Below, one piece after another: positions 17,835 to 26,788 of a stretch of DNA of 45,794 nucleotides. A model generated the notes under the pieces. It was not told the origin of the DNA. It saw nothing but the letters and a program-made list of their open reading frames with translations, and did not search any database. The DNA lies in assembly GCA_964542745.1 (NCBI GenBank), contig CAZIVR010000014.1:1-45794 (forward strand). Reading direction: 5' to 3'. Position 1 is the first letter of the stretch, and each line of letters begins with the position of its first letter. Source of the stretch: DATKAB01 sp964542745. Its GTDB lineage: Bacteria; Eisenbacteria; RBG-16-71-46. A program made the position numbers and the translations under genes.

Positions 17835-18158
17835 GGGTTCCTCCACCTGAGGGGTGCGATGCGAGTGCACGAGACGAATGATCACGATGTGGCCGACGAG
17901 GCTCGAGAGACCGCGGCGACGATTGCGGCGACGCGAAACGCGTCGTGCCGAAGCCGGGAGGCGATGAGGCGCCCGAAAGGTCCCTGCGGCCGGGAAGGCC
18001 GGGCGTCCGAAGGTCGGGGGGGCGCGGGGGGCGCGCGGTCACGGAGCCCCGCGCGGGTTGGGCGCCGGAGGCGGGAGAAACGGTCGAGTGGCGGCCAGAC
18101 CACGAGCGGCCTCGTGTGGATGGGGCGGGGGAGCACCTGTAACTGCGAGCGAGCGCGT
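17835..18158. other. Long 5' leader of the secreted multidomain gene
   Basis: About 318 nt lie between the predicted transcription start near 18152 and the ATG at 17834. No convincing gene is visible; open frames here have arginine/proline-rich, shadow-like translations. It may hold regulatory RNA structure, but I see no riboswitch class I can name. Confidence 0.4.
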
Positions 18159-18186
18159 ATTATGCGCGCCCCCCGCGCCGGGTCAA
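18159..18186 (-). promoter_or_regulatory. Promoter for the secreted multidomain gene
   Basis: On the minus strand TTGACC (18181-18186) and CATAAT (18159-18164) are 16 bases apart. An AT-rich block just upstream (18188-18196) could serve as an UP element, which is notable in such GC-rich DNA. Confidence 0.75.
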
Positions 18187-18255
18187 GGAATATTTAAGTC
18201 CATGGAGCCCGTTGCCGGACAGGCCGCTGGCGCCGCGGGGCGCGGCGGGTTTCCC

Positions 18256-19821
18256 CTACGTCCGCTGCTTTTTCTTCTCCGCGGCGGGGAAGAGCACGTT
18301 GTTCAAGATCAGCCGGTAGCCCGGCGAGTGCTTGTACTTGGACAACTCGGTGGGCGGATCGCCGACCATGTGCTGGTAGTCCTCGGGGTCGTGGCCGCCG
18401 AGGAACGTGAACGTGCCGCGGCCGTACTGGCCGTGCAGGTACTTGACCTCGTCGCTGCCCTCGACCTCGGCGAGCATCAGCACGCCGCTGCGGATCTTCG
18501 ACCTGCGGAACCCGGTGTTCTGCCCGAGGAACTCGGCGACGGCCGCCACGTGGTTCTGCACCAGCATGCTCGGCACCGGGTCGTTCTTGGCCGAGAAGTC
18601 GAACAGCGTGAACACGGTGCGGGGCCCGCGCAGCGACGCCTCCTGCGTGACGTCGATGTCCGAGAACCGGTAGAGCATCGGCTCCATCTCGAGCCGGAAG
18701 TCCTTGAAGGCGAGCGTGCGCGAGAAGTCGAGCTTCGACTGCGCGAGCGGATCGGCCGCGTCGCCGTCGTAGACGAAGTCGGCGATGTCCACGCCCTGCG
18801 CGGCCAGCGCGATGTCGTAGGTGTCGGTGGCCGAGCACATCCCGAACATGAACCCGCCCTTCGAGATGTAGTCCTTGATCGCGACCGCCACCGCGGCCTT
18901 GAGGTGGGTGACCTTGGCGAAGCCGAGCTTGCGCGCCATCTCGTTCTGGACGCGCTCCTCCTCCTTGTACCAGGGGAACGTGTGGTAGGCCGCGTAGAAC
19001 TTGCCGTGCTGGCCGGTGAAGTCCTCGTGGTGGAGGTGGAGCCAGTCGTAGTCCGAGAGCTTGCCGCGCAGCACCTCCTCGTCCCACACGGTGGCGTAGG
19101 GGATCCCGGCGTACTGGAGCGCGAGCGTCACCGCGTCGTCCCACGGCGGCGTGTTGGGCGGGATGTAGACCGCGACCTTGGGCGCCTTCTCGAGCGCGAT
19201 CACCTCCATGTTGTTGTCCGCGACCTCGGCGCGCATCACCGCCTCGGCGGCCCCGCCCATGGGTTCGAGCGTGACCCCGAGCACGTTGGCCTTGCGCTCC
19301 ACGGCGTCGCCGTCGGGGAGCAGGAACGCCCCCCCGCGATAGTTGAGCAGCCATTCGCACCTGGCGCCCTGCTGGAGCGCCCAGAAGGCGAGCCCGTAGG
19401 CCTTGAGGTGGTCGGTCTGGCGCTCGTCCATGGGCACCAGCCACTTCGCGTGGGCCGGCGGGGCGGCGAGCGACAGGGCGCCCACCAGCCCGAGCACGAT
19501 GGGCCACATCTCGACGACCTCCGCGTAGGAACGCTCGCGCGGCCGCGGGGCGGCCGGCTCGCCGGGCGGAGATTCCGGGGCCCCTCCGCTCCGGGCGGCG
19601 CCCGGCGATTCGGCGGGCCGCGAGCCCGCGGGCTCGCTCGCGTGCGGAGCCGGCCGCCGCGCGCCGAGCCCGAACCGGCCCGCGAGCCCGCGCACCAGCG
19701 TGATCGTCACGAACGCCACCACCGCGAGCACCAGCCCGGCCACGATCGCGGCGAGCAGCGAGAACACGCCCAGCCCCCGGGGGGCGGCGCGGCGTCCGTT
19801 GCTGGCGAAGTGGAGGCGCAT
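18256..19821 (-). CDS. Periplasmic protein of the family mislabelled 'asparagine synthetase B'
   Basis: A 521-residue frame whose last 417 residues match a family I know from Bacteroidota and relatives under the name asparagine synthetase B. It lacks both the glutaminase and the synthetase domain of real AsnB. Family motifs are MDERQTDHLKAYGLAFWAL, LLNYRGGAFLL, PPWDDAVTLALQYAGIPY, WLHLHHEDFTGQHGKF and GGFMFGMCSATDTYDIAL. The last places Cys329 in a turn resembling a class I amidotransferase nucleophile elbow. Two starts compete. The ATG at 19821, 17 nt after the TPR gene, adds a membrane helix and a Pro/Ala linker. The ATG at 19509 has GGAGGT seven bases upstream and begins a signal peptide ending APPAHA. 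Codon use looks coding throughout. Function unknown. Confidence 0.85.
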   Translation of the reverse strand: MRLHFASNGRRAAPRGLGVFSLLAAIVAGLVLAVVAFVTITLVRGLAGRFGLGARRPAPHASEPAGSRPAESPGAARSGGAPESPPGEPAAPRPRERSYAEVVEMWPIVLGLVGALSLAAPPAHAKWLVPMDERQTDHLKAYGLAFWALQQGARCEWLLNYRGGAFLLPDGDAVERKANVLGVTLEPMGGAAEAVMRAEVADNNMEVIALEKAPKVAVYIPPNTPPWDDAVTLALQYAGIPYATVWDEEVLRGKLSDYDWLHLHHEDFTGQHGKFYAAYHTFPWYKEEERVQNEMARKLGFAKVTHLKAAVAVAIKDYISKGGFMFGMCSATDTYDIALAAQGVDIADFVYDGDAADPLAQSKLDFSRTLAFKDFRLEMEPMLYRFSDIDVTQEASLRGPRTVFTLFDFSAKNDPVPSMLVQNHVAAVAEFLGQNTGFRRSKIRSGVLMLAEVEGSDEVKYLHGQYGRGTFTFLGGHDPEDYQHMVGDPPTELSKYKHSPGYRLILNNVLFPAAEKKKQRT

Positions 19822-19838
19822 GGTCGTGGGCCTTCGAT

Positions 19839-21497
19839 TCAGAAGCGGCGGGTTCGGCGCAGCTCTTCCAGCCGCCGCCTCACCTCGGGAGCGTTCCAGG
19901 CACGAGGATACCGCGCCACGCACGCTTCGTACTGTTCGATCGCGCGCGCGTCGTCCTTGAGCCGGTTGGAGTAGAGGTCGCCCGCCCGCTGGCGCGCGAG
20001 CGGCGCGAGGCGGTCCTCGGGCAGCGAATCGGCCACCGCGAGCGCCAGCGCCAGCGCCCCCCGCGCGTCCCCGGCCCGCTCCCGTTCGCCCGCCGCGAGC
20101 AGCGCGGTCTGGGCCCACAGCGGGCCGCGGTCCAGCGTCTCCAGCAGCGAATCGGCGAGCGCCAGCGCGCGCTTCGGGGCGTTTCGCCACTGCTCGTAGG
20201 CGATCCGGCCGAAGGCCTCGACCGCCGGTCGCGGCTGGCCGTCCTCGATCAGGAACAGCCGCTCGAGCGAGGCGCCCGCGTAGGCGCCGCCCGGGTTCTC
20301 GGCCACCTTCTGGTACCACGCGGCCGCCGAGTCGGGCTGACCGGCGAAGAACAGGGCCTCGGCGTAGTGGAAGCGCTGCTCGTCGCTCGCCTGCTCGCCG
20401 GGGCGGAGCGCTTCGAGCGCCCGTTCCGGCGGCCCGTCGCGCAGGTCGGCGAGCGCCCGCTCGAGCGACAGCTCGGGGCGCGAGGCGTCGCCGCGGCCCG
20501 AGGGGCCGAGCAGCGCGCGCGCGGCTCCCGTGTCGCCCGCGAGCCGCAGCGCCCGGGCCAGCGCCAGCGAGAGGTCCGGCATCCAGCGCTCGGGCGGGAT
20601 GTCCTTGAGCGCGGCGTGGAGCCGGGGCGCCGCCTGTGCCTGCGTGCCGCGTGCCTGCGCCAGCTCCCAGCCGCGGCGGGCGGCGGTCATGCGGTAGGCC
20701 ACCTCGAGCCCGGCGTCGCCGGCGATGTCGGCGTAGGTGTCGGCGGCGGCCGCCGAATCGCGCTCGGTCCCCACCTGCAGCAGCCGCTCGGCGAACGCCC
20801 AGCGGTTGCGGGGCCCGCGGTCGAGGGTCTCGATCGCGCGCAGGCTCCGGAGCGCGCCCTTGAGGTCGCCGGTGGTCCACTCGAGCCCGGCGAGGCCGCG
20901 CGCCAGGTCCTGCCGCTTCGGCTCGCGCGCCGCCGCCCGGCGCAGCGCGTCGCGCCCGGTCCGGCCGTCGCTCGCCGCGAGGCGCAGCAGCGTCTCCATC
21001 GCCCAGTTCTCCTCGGCGGGAGCCACCGCCCACACCTCGACCGCCACGGCGCTGGCCTCGCGCGGGCGGTTCAGCCGTTCGTAGGCCTCCACCAGCTCGC
21101 GGCCGAGCAGGAGCGAGTCCCGCTGGGCGCGCCGCTCGAAGGCGGCGAACCGGGCCACCTCGGCGAAGTTCTCGCCCGCGAGCTCCACGCGGGCGCGCTC
21201 GGTGAGCACGATCGGGTGCCGCTGGACGTCGGCCGGGAGGGAGGCGAGCCGGCGCCTCGCCTCGTCGAGCCGGCCCGTCTCGCGGGCGCGCGCCGCCGCG
21301 CCCACCACCTGGAGCTGGATCGCGTCGAGCGGCTTCACGTCGCGGCTCGAGACGGCCGGCGGCTCGGCCGGGATCCGCACGATGAGGGGCCGCTGCGGAT
21401 CGAACGGCTGCCCGGGCTGCTGGGCGGGGGCGGCCGAGACGAACAGGGCCAGCGCCGCGACGGCCGCAGCGGCGACCCGCGGGTCGCGCCCGGTCAC
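19839..21497 (-). CDS. Secreted tetratricopeptide-repeat protein
   Basis: A 552-residue, Ala- and Arg-rich helical protein. A signal peptide (about 1-25, ending SAAPAQ) is followed by many TPR-like helix pairs, for example AGENFAEVARFAAFERRAQ, DSAAWYQKVAENPGGAYAG-type pairs and DDARAIEQYEACVARYP near the end. The start is the GTG at 21497, which overlaps the DUF4175 gene stop as GTGA, indicating translational coupling. TPR proteins commonly act as scaffolds. The position between DUF4175 and the AsnB-like protein suggests they work in one envelope complex, which is inference. The C-terminal repeats resemble YbgF/outer-membrane assembly type TPRs, but not closely enough to name it. Confidence 0.85.
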   Translation of the reverse strand: MTGRDPRVAAAAVAALALFVSAAPAQQPGQPFDPQRPLIVRIPAEPPAVSSRDVKPLDAIQLQVVGAAARARETGRLDEARRRLASLPADVQRHPIVLTERARVELAGENFAEVARFAAFERRAQRDSLLLGRELVEAYERLNRPREASAVAVEVWAVAPAEENWAMETLLRLAASDGRTGRDALRRAAAREPKRQDLARGLAGLEWTTGDLKGALRSLRAIETLDRGPRNRWAFAERLLQVGTERDSAAAADTYADIAGDAGLEVAYRMTAARRGWELAQARGTQAQAAPRLHAALKDIPPERWMPDLSLALARALRLAGDTGAARALLGPSGRGDASRPELSLERALADLRDGPPERALEALRPGEQASDEQRFHYAEALFFAGQPDSAAAWYQKVAENPGGAYAGASLERLFLIEDGQPRPAVEAFGRIAYEQWRNAPKRALALADSLLETLDRGPLWAQTALLAAGERERAGDARGALALALAVADSLPEDRLAPLARQRAGDLYSNRLKDDARAIEQYEACVARYPRAWNAPEVRRRLEELRRTRRF

Positions 21498-24400
21498 CGC
21501 CGGGGTCCGTTCAGGGACCGCAGGTAGCTCTCGATCAGGGCCCGGTACTGCGCCGGGTAGCGGTCGGCCTCCGCCTTGAGCAGGTCGAGGCGCAGGCGGT
21601 CGTTCTCGCGCATCAGCTCGTCGGGGAGCGGCGCCGGGGAGGGCCGGGCCACGTCCTCGCCCGCGCGCGCCTCGCGCTCGGGGTCGAAGTCGCGGCGGTT
21701 GACCGAGCGCTGCGCGTCGAGCAGCCGCGACAGGATGCGGTTCTGCTTCTCCTCGAGCTCGCCGCTCGCGAGGCCCCGCCGCAGCTCCTCCTCGACCTCC
21801 TTCATCTCGCGCTCCACCTGGTCGAGCCGGCCGAGCAGCTTCGGCTCGTCCGGCCGCACCGGCTCCTGCGCCAGCGATTCGAGCTGCTGGCGGAGCCGCT
21901 GCTGCTCGCGCGAGATGCGCTCCATCTCCTGGCGGTCGCCGAGCGTCATCTCCATCTGCTGCGAAAGCCGCCGCGACACCTGCCGGGTCTCCTGGTTGAG
22001 GCGCGTCTGCTCCTCGCCCATCTGGCTCAGGCGCTGCGACTTGCTGTTGCCGCCTCCCTGCGAGGGCCCGGGCTTCGGGCACATGCTGCTCTCGGACTTG
22101 CGCAGCTCGAGCACCGCCTCGTTGAGCGCGATGCTGCCGGCGAGCCCCGCCTCCTCGCCGCGCTGGCGGTTGCCGCCGTCCATGTCGCGCCCCGACTGCC
22201 CGAGGTTCTGGATCGCGCGGCCCAGCGCCTCGTGGAGCTGTGGCGAGAGGAACGGCGTGCGCTGGGAGAGCATGGCCAGCGAGTCCGCGACCCGTGCCGC
22301 GCCGTCCGAGAGATCGCTCTGCCGGTCGGCGCGCGAGGAGAGCGGCGCCGCCGAGCCGAGGTTGCGCTCGGTCTCGCGCTGGATCGAGAGCAGGTCCTGC
22401 GCGGCCCGGCGCACCGCGGCGAGGTCCACGCTCTCGCGCTGCTGCTGGCGCTGCTGGACCATCTGCTGCATCTGCTGGGCCGCGCGCCGCAGGCTCTCGC
22501 TCGCCTTCTGGCCCGAGCGGCTGGCCTGGCTGCCCTGGCTCCGTCCCGCCTCCTGCGCGGCCTGCTCCTGCGCGGGCTCGGCGTTCTGTTCGAGCTCCTC
22601 GGCGGCCTCGGACGCCTGCTGCTGCTCCTGCGGCGACTCGAGCTCGCCGCCCAGCTCGCGCGTCTCCTGCGCGAGCTGCCCGCTCTTCTCGGCGGCATCC
22701 TTCTGGCGCTCGGCGAGGGCCCGGCGCTCGGACTCGGCGCGCTCCGCGTCCCCGGGCTTCGGCGCCTCGTGGCGCTCGTTGAGCGCGTCCTGCTGCTTCG
22801 CCAGGTCCTCGGCGCGGCGGGCCAGCGCCTCGAGGCGCTCCTCCTGCCTCAGGTTCTTGAGCAGCTCGATGGTGCGCTCGAGGTTGGCGAGCATCTCGCG
22901 GTTGCGCTCGCGCCACTCGGGAAGCTGCTGCTCCATGGCCCGCCGGTCCATGCGCTCCAGCGCCTCCTGCATCTTGCGCAGCGCCTCGCGGAACTCGGGC
23001 GACTCGATCTGGCGCATCAGCTCGGCCATCTCCTGGAGCTTCCGCTGCAGCTCCTCGCGGAACGCGTCGCGCTCGGCGCCCTGCTCGAGGCTCTGCTTCA
23101 GCTCGCCGATCGCGCGGTTCATCTGCTGCGAGATCTCCTGCTGCCGCTCGAGCGCGCTCTTCATCTCCTGGCTGCGCTCGAAGGAGGGCTGGCTCGCGGC
23201 GTTGGCGCGCGGGGCCTGCCGCTCCATCCGCTCGAGCGTCTTCTGCATCTCGCGCGCCTGCTCCGCGACCTTTTCCAGCGTTTGTTGGGCGCTCGCCTGG
23301 GTCTGGTCGAGGCTGCGGTACATGTCGGAGAGCGAGGGGAAGCGCAGCTCGAAGACCGGGCTCAGCGCCACGCCCGGGCCGCTCACGCGGTTGTTGTCGT
23401 AGAGGGCGAAGCGGAACGAAGCCTGCTCGCCGGGCAGGAGACCGAGCGAGGAGGCGTCCCAGCGCGAGGCCACCTGGCCCTCGCGCGGCTCGCCGCCGAA
23501 GCGCGCGAGCGGCACCGCGGTCCACGGGGCCTCGGCGTCCTTCCGGTACTGGAGCCGGAGCTCGGTGAGCCCGAGGTCGTCCTGGGCCAGCACCTCGAGC
23601 GGCACCTGCTGGCCGGCCGGCAGCTCGACGTCGCGCTCGGGCACCCGCACCGTGATCACCGGCGGAGCGTCGTCGAGCGGGCGGATCGGGTAGTTCAGGG
23701 TGGCCCGGCCGGTCGGGGCCACCGCGGCGAGCCGGTATTCCCCGGGGCGCCGCACCGGGACCTCGCCGCGCCAGCGCCGCGGCGTGACCTCGCGGAAGGC
23801 GAGCGGCTCGCCGTCCACGATCCGCGCCGCGAGCGACTCGAGGTCGCGGTCGAACGTGACCTCGACCACCGCCCGCGCCCCGCGCAGCGCCTCGAGGTCG
23901 CCGCGGGTGGCGGCGCCCCGCTGCACGGGGAGCCGCGCGTAGGCGGGCGAATGCACCTCGATCTCGAAGCCCACGGCGCGCGGCTCGCCCGCCAGCGTGA
24001 TCGCGTACTCCGGGCTCTCGCGGTCCGCCGCGCGCACGCGGTAGCTCGCGGGGCGCGTGAGCTGCGCCAGCTCGAAGCGCCACAGGTGCGCGCCGTCGGG
24101 GGCCGCGCCCTCGGGCTCGGCGGCGAGGTCCGAGAGCTTCCGGTCGCGCACGAAGCGCGGCGCGCGGTCGGTGCCCCACACCCGCGCGCGCACCACCAGC
24201 GAGGCGCCGGGCGTCACCTGCACCGATCCCGGCTCCACCGCGATCCGCACCGGAGGCGCCGCCAGCGAGGGACGCCAGAGCGAACGCCACGCCAGCGAGG
24301 TCCCCGCGGGATCGAGCACGCCCGCGAGCGCGAGCGCCGCGAGCGCGCCGGCCGCCGCCAGCGCGGGCCGGCGCGGCTCGAGCCGCGGCCGGAGCGACGC

Positions 24401-24820
24401 CACCGGCGTGGACGCGAAGCGGCGCGCGGCCTCGTCGGTGAGCGCACGGGCCAGCTCCTCCGACGTGCCCCGGGGCGGCCGGGCCTCGAAGTCGAGCGCG
24501 TTGCGGAGCCACGAGCGGAGCGGCGGGAAGGCGGCCTCGAGCGACTCGAGGAATCCGTCGAGCGAAACCGAGCCGCGGCGCACGCGGCCCACGGCCCACG
24601 CGGCGGCGGCGACGGCGGCGAGCGCGAGCACGACGCCGCGCGCCCGGGCGGTGGCGGGCGCGGCGGGAAGGACCAGGCCGGCGAGGGTGGCGAGGGCGGC
24701 CGCGACCGAGAGGGCGGCCGCGCCGCGCAGCGCGGCGCGCAGGACGCGGCGCAGGCCGTGGTCGGCGTGCAGCGAGGCGAGGCGCCGGTGCAGGGGGCGG
24801 TGGGTTGCGCGCGTGCTCAT
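21494..24820 (-). CDS. DUF4175 family large membrane protein
   Basis: A 1,108-residue protein. Two N-terminal membrane helices (about residues 32-52 and 58-78) and a DUF4175-type segment (LDGFLESLEAAFPPLRSWLRNALDFE) are followed by beta-rich domains to about residue 470. The C-terminal 600 residues are rich in Gln, Glu and Arg and strongly predicted to form coiled coil (SQEMKSALERQQEISQQMN, RAAQQMQQMVQQRQQQRE). The family occurs near DUF4159 and BatA/DUF58-type genes in several phyla, but has no established biochemical role that I know. The gene begins 33 bp after DUF4159 and overlaps the TPR gene by 4 nt. The coiled coil may span or organise the periplasm. Confidence 0.88.
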   Translation of the reverse strand: MSTRATHRPLHRRLASLHADHGLRRVLRAALRGAAALSVAAALATLAGLVLPAAPATARARGVVLALAAVAAAAWAVGRVRRGSVSLDGFLESLEAAFPPLRSWLRNALDFEARPPRGTSEELARALTDEAARRFASTPVASLRPRLEPRRPALAAAGALAALALAGVLDPAGTSLAWRSLWRPSLAAPPVRIAVEPGSVQVTPGASLVVRARVWGTDRAPRFVRDRKLSDLAAEPEGAAPDGAHLWRFELAQLTRPASYRVRAADRESPEYAITLAGEPRAVGFEIEVHSPAYARLPVQRGAATRGDLEALRGARAVVEVTFDRDLESLAARIVDGEPLAFREVTPRRWRGEVPVRRPGEYRLAAVAPTGRATLNYPIRPLDDAPPVITVRVPERDVELPAGQQVPLEVLAQDDLGLTELRLQYRKDAEAPWTAVPLARFGGEPREGQVASRWDASSLGLLPGEQASFRFALYDNNRVSGPGVALSPVFELRFPSLSDMYRSLDQTQASAQQTLEKVAEQAREMQKTLERMERQAPRANAASQPSFERSQEMKSALERQQEISQQMNRAIGELKQSLEQGAERDAFREELQRKLQEMAELMRQIESPEFREALRKMQEALERMDRRAMEQQLPEWRERNREMLANLERTIELLKNLRQEERLEALARRAEDLAKQQDALNERHEAPKPGDAERAESERRALAERQKDAAEKSGQLAQETRELGGELESPQEQQQASEAAEELEQNAEPAQEQAAQEAGRSQGSQASRSGQKASESLRRAAQQMQQMVQQRQQQRESVDLAAVRRAAQDLLSIQRETERNLGSAAPLSSRADRQSDLSDGAARVADSLAMLSQRTPFLSPQLHEALGRAIQNLGQSGRDMDGGNRQRGEEAGLAGSIALNEAVLELRKSESSMCPKPGPSQGGGNSKSQRLSQMGEEQTRLNQETRQVSRRLSQQMEMTLGDRQEMERISREQQRLRQQLESLAQEPVRPDEPKLLGRLDQVEREMKEVEEELRRGLASGELEEKQNRILSRLLDAQRSVNRRDFDPEREARAGEDVARPSPAPLPDELMRENDRLRLDLLKAEADRYPAQYRALIESYLRSLNGPRR

Positions 24821-24853
24821 GCTGTCGAAGGCCCCCTGCGGCCCGTCAGCGGA

Positions 24854-25636
24854 TCAGCGGGTCAGCGCGTGGTGCACGATGTTGAGCGCCATTCGCGTGG
24901 CCGCCTCGCGCTTGTCGGGCGGATCTCGGTGAACCTCTTCGTCCTCCAGGCCGTCGCCCAGGTCGGAATCCTGCGAATAGAATACGGCCAGCCTTCCGCC
25001 CACCACAATTCCGAAGGCGCGGGCCGGCCCTCCCGAGTGCTCATGAATCTTGGGCAATCCGCGGGGGAAGTCGTGAAGGCCGTGAAAAATCGGGTGGTCG
25101 TGGGGCAATTCCACCAGCGGCGACTCGGGGAAGACCCGCTTCATCTCGCGCCGGAACGACGGATCCATCCCGAAATCGTCGTCCGCCCACAGGAATCCCC
25201 CGTTCGTCAGGTAGCGGCGCAGGTTCTCCACCTCGGCGGGCGTGAACTTGATGTTACCATGGCCGCACAGGAACACGAACGGGTACTGGAAGAGCTGGGC
25301 CGACCCGGGCTCCACCACCGCCTCGCGGTCGCCGGCCACCGGGATGCCCGTACGTTCCCGCAGCGAGCGCAACAGGTTGACCATCGAGGTGCGGTCCTCG
25401 TACCAGTCGCCGCCGCCCCCGTACTTGAGCCGCGCGATCCCGAAGGCGCGCGAACCGGGTGGGGTGGCGTCGGCGTGGAGGGTGGCCGGGAGGACGAAGA
25501 GCAGCGTGGCGGCGAGGGCGGCGAGGGCGACCCCCGCCGCGGCGCCGCCAGTCGAGGGCGGCGCCGGGGAACGGCGAGGCCGTCCCCGGGTGCGCCGGAT
25601 CGGACGAAAGACTCCGCTAGGGACCGAGAGCCTCAT
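24854..25636 (-). CDS. DUF4159 family protein
   Basis: A 260-residue protein with a basic N-terminus, one hydrophobic segment (about residues 35-53, VALAALAATLLFVLPA) and a DUF4159 domain. Visible pieces are RLKYGGGGDWYEDRTSMVNLL, YPFVFLCGHGNIKFTP, LRRYLTNGGFLWADDDFG and LPHDHPIFHGLHDFP. The fold is related to class I glutamine amidotransferases but has Asp rather than Cys at the elbow, so a non-catalytic or altered role is likely. The first ATG overlaps the upstream lipoprotein gene by 20 nt and lacks a clear ribosome site, so the true start could lie a little downstream. It is fourth in the secDF operon, with DUF4175 next; this pair recurs in other genomes. Confidence 0.88.
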   Translation of the reverse strand: MRLSVPSGVFRPIRRTRGRPRRSPAPPSTGGAAAGVALAALAATLLFVLPATLHADATPPGSRAFGIARLKYGGGGDWYEDRTSMVNLLRSLRERTGIPVAGDREAVVEPGSAQLFQYPFVFLCGHGNIKFTPAEVENLRRYLTNGGFLWADDDFGMDPSFRREMKRVFPESPLVELPHDHPIFHGLHDFPRGLPKIHEHSGGPARAFGIVVGGRLAVFYSQDSDLGDGLEDEEVHRDPPDKREAATRMALNIVHHALTR

Positions 25637-26771
25637 CGCGAGACCGCGACAGGGCGGTCGTCGGATTGGGATTGATCCCGGGGCTCACCCAGACGGCTCC
25701 GCGGGAAAACAACAGGTACGCGGGAGGCGAGGCGCTCGCCACTTCCGGCGAACTGAGGTCCATGAAGTGGTCCCGCGCGGTCTTGTCGAGACCGAACACG
25801 TAGATTCGATTCAGGTCGTTGTTGGTGACGACGTTCGGACCCGTCGTCGTTCCGATCATCTGACCGTTGGCGTCGATGGCGGAGATGCGCACGTAGTAGT
25901 CGGTGCGCATGCGCGGGGTTCGGTAGGTGTAGATCGTCGCGCCCGGATCCCCGAGCCTGTACGCCGTGCCCGCGGACGCGGGCAGGGAGGCCAGGAAGAT
26001 GTCGCGCGCGCTGGTCGTCAGGACCGGCGAAGGGGCTCCGCTCAGAATCCGCTGGGAGAGCGTGAAGCTCCGGGGCTGGTACTCGAAGACGTGGATGACG
26101 TAGCGCTGCGCGCCGCTGACCGGTGACCACGCCATGTAGAACGTGGACTCGGCCGCCGTAAAGCTCCCGCCCAGGGCGGTGCCCCAGCGCTCCGCGGCGT
26201 ACCGGATCTCCGTCAGGGAGGTCAGGGTCGGACGGCTGGCGCTCGAGAGCGGCGAGTTCTTGCCCGCCACGCCACCCACGAGACCGCGCGCGTAGTAGGA
26301 CGCGCCGGCGGGGCGCTTCGGGTCGGAGTCCACGAACTCGTACACCTCGCTGCGCCGGTCGATCCAGCGGCGCGAGGGCTGGAGGGCGAATTCGAAGATC
26401 TTGCGGACGCTTCCGTTCGGCTCGGAACGGAAGATCTCGACCCCCTCGGCCGCGGAACGGTTCAGCACCAGCCCGCGCACCGAGCCCGCCGGGTTCGCCC
26501 GCACCGGCGTGATCTGGTCGATCGCGTCGAACAGGGTGGTGTCGGGCACGACCACCAGGTCCGGCTTGCCGATGCTGCCGCGGTCGAACATGCGGATCTT
26601 GCTGTTCGGCTGGTCGAGGTACGTGATCAGCTCGAGCTCGCTCGAGAACACGCCCTCGGGAATCGTGAAGGACGGATCCACCACCGACTTCTTCTTGGCG
26701 CAGCCGGCCAGTGCCAGGGCCAGCGAGCCGGCCAGCGCGAGCGCGGCTCCGATTCGAAGGTGACGCGGCAT
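25617..26771 (-). CDS. Conserved lipoprotein of unknown function
   Basis: A 384-residue predicted lipoprotein. The ATG at 26771 follows an AAGGA site and opens a signal with lipobox ALAGC (Cys about 23). An in-frame ATG at 26792 overlaps the secF stop as ATGA and would add seven residues. The mature protein has beta-rich segments that look like two fibronectin type III-like domains: LVLNRSAAEGVEIFRSEPNG with SYYARGLVGG, then STFYMAWSPVSGAQRYVIHVFEY and TDYYVRISAIDANG. No enzyme motif is visible. The position between secF and DUF4159 suggests an envelope role. Not recognised as a named family. Confidence 0.75.
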   Translation of the reverse strand: MPRHLRIGAALALAGSLALALAGCAKKKSVVDPSFTIPEGVFSSELELITYLDQPNSKIRMFDRGSIGKPDLVVVPDTTLFDAIDQITPVRANPAGSVRGLVLNRSAAEGVEIFRSEPNGSVRKIFEFALQPSRRWIDRRSEVYEFVDSDPKRPAGASYYARGLVGGVAGKNSPLSSASRPTLTSLTEIRYAAERWGTALGGSFTAAESTFYMAWSPVSGAQRYVIHVFEYQPRSFTLSQRILSGAPSPVLTTSARDIFLASLPASAGTAYRLGDPGATIYTYRTPRMRTDYYVRISAIDANGQMIGTTTGPNVVTNNDLNRIYVFGLDKTARDHFMDLSSPEVASASPPAYLLFSRGAVWVSPGINPNPTTALSRSRDEALGP

Positions 26772-26788
26772 GACGTTCCTTTCCCCGG

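Noticed and set aside
17882..18136. Small minus-strand gene of 84 codons in the long leader
   Set aside because: Arg/Pro-rich translation, no ribosome site and no membrane or signal feature.
18231..18247. CGCCGCG/CGCGGCG stem after the AsnB-like gene as a terminator
   Set aside because: The 7-bp stem has a 3-nt loop and no T-rich tail on the minus strand. Chance stems like this are common at this GC content.
18256..19509. True asparagine synthetase B
   Set aside because: No N-terminal Cys2 glutaminase domain and no ATP-pyrophosphatase SGGxDS loop; it has an export signal instead.
22232..25675. Plus-strand open frame of over 1,100 codons opposite DUF4175 and DUF4159
   Set aside because: Antisense shadow of the coiled-coil region. 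Leu/Arg/Gly-rich with no recognisable motif.
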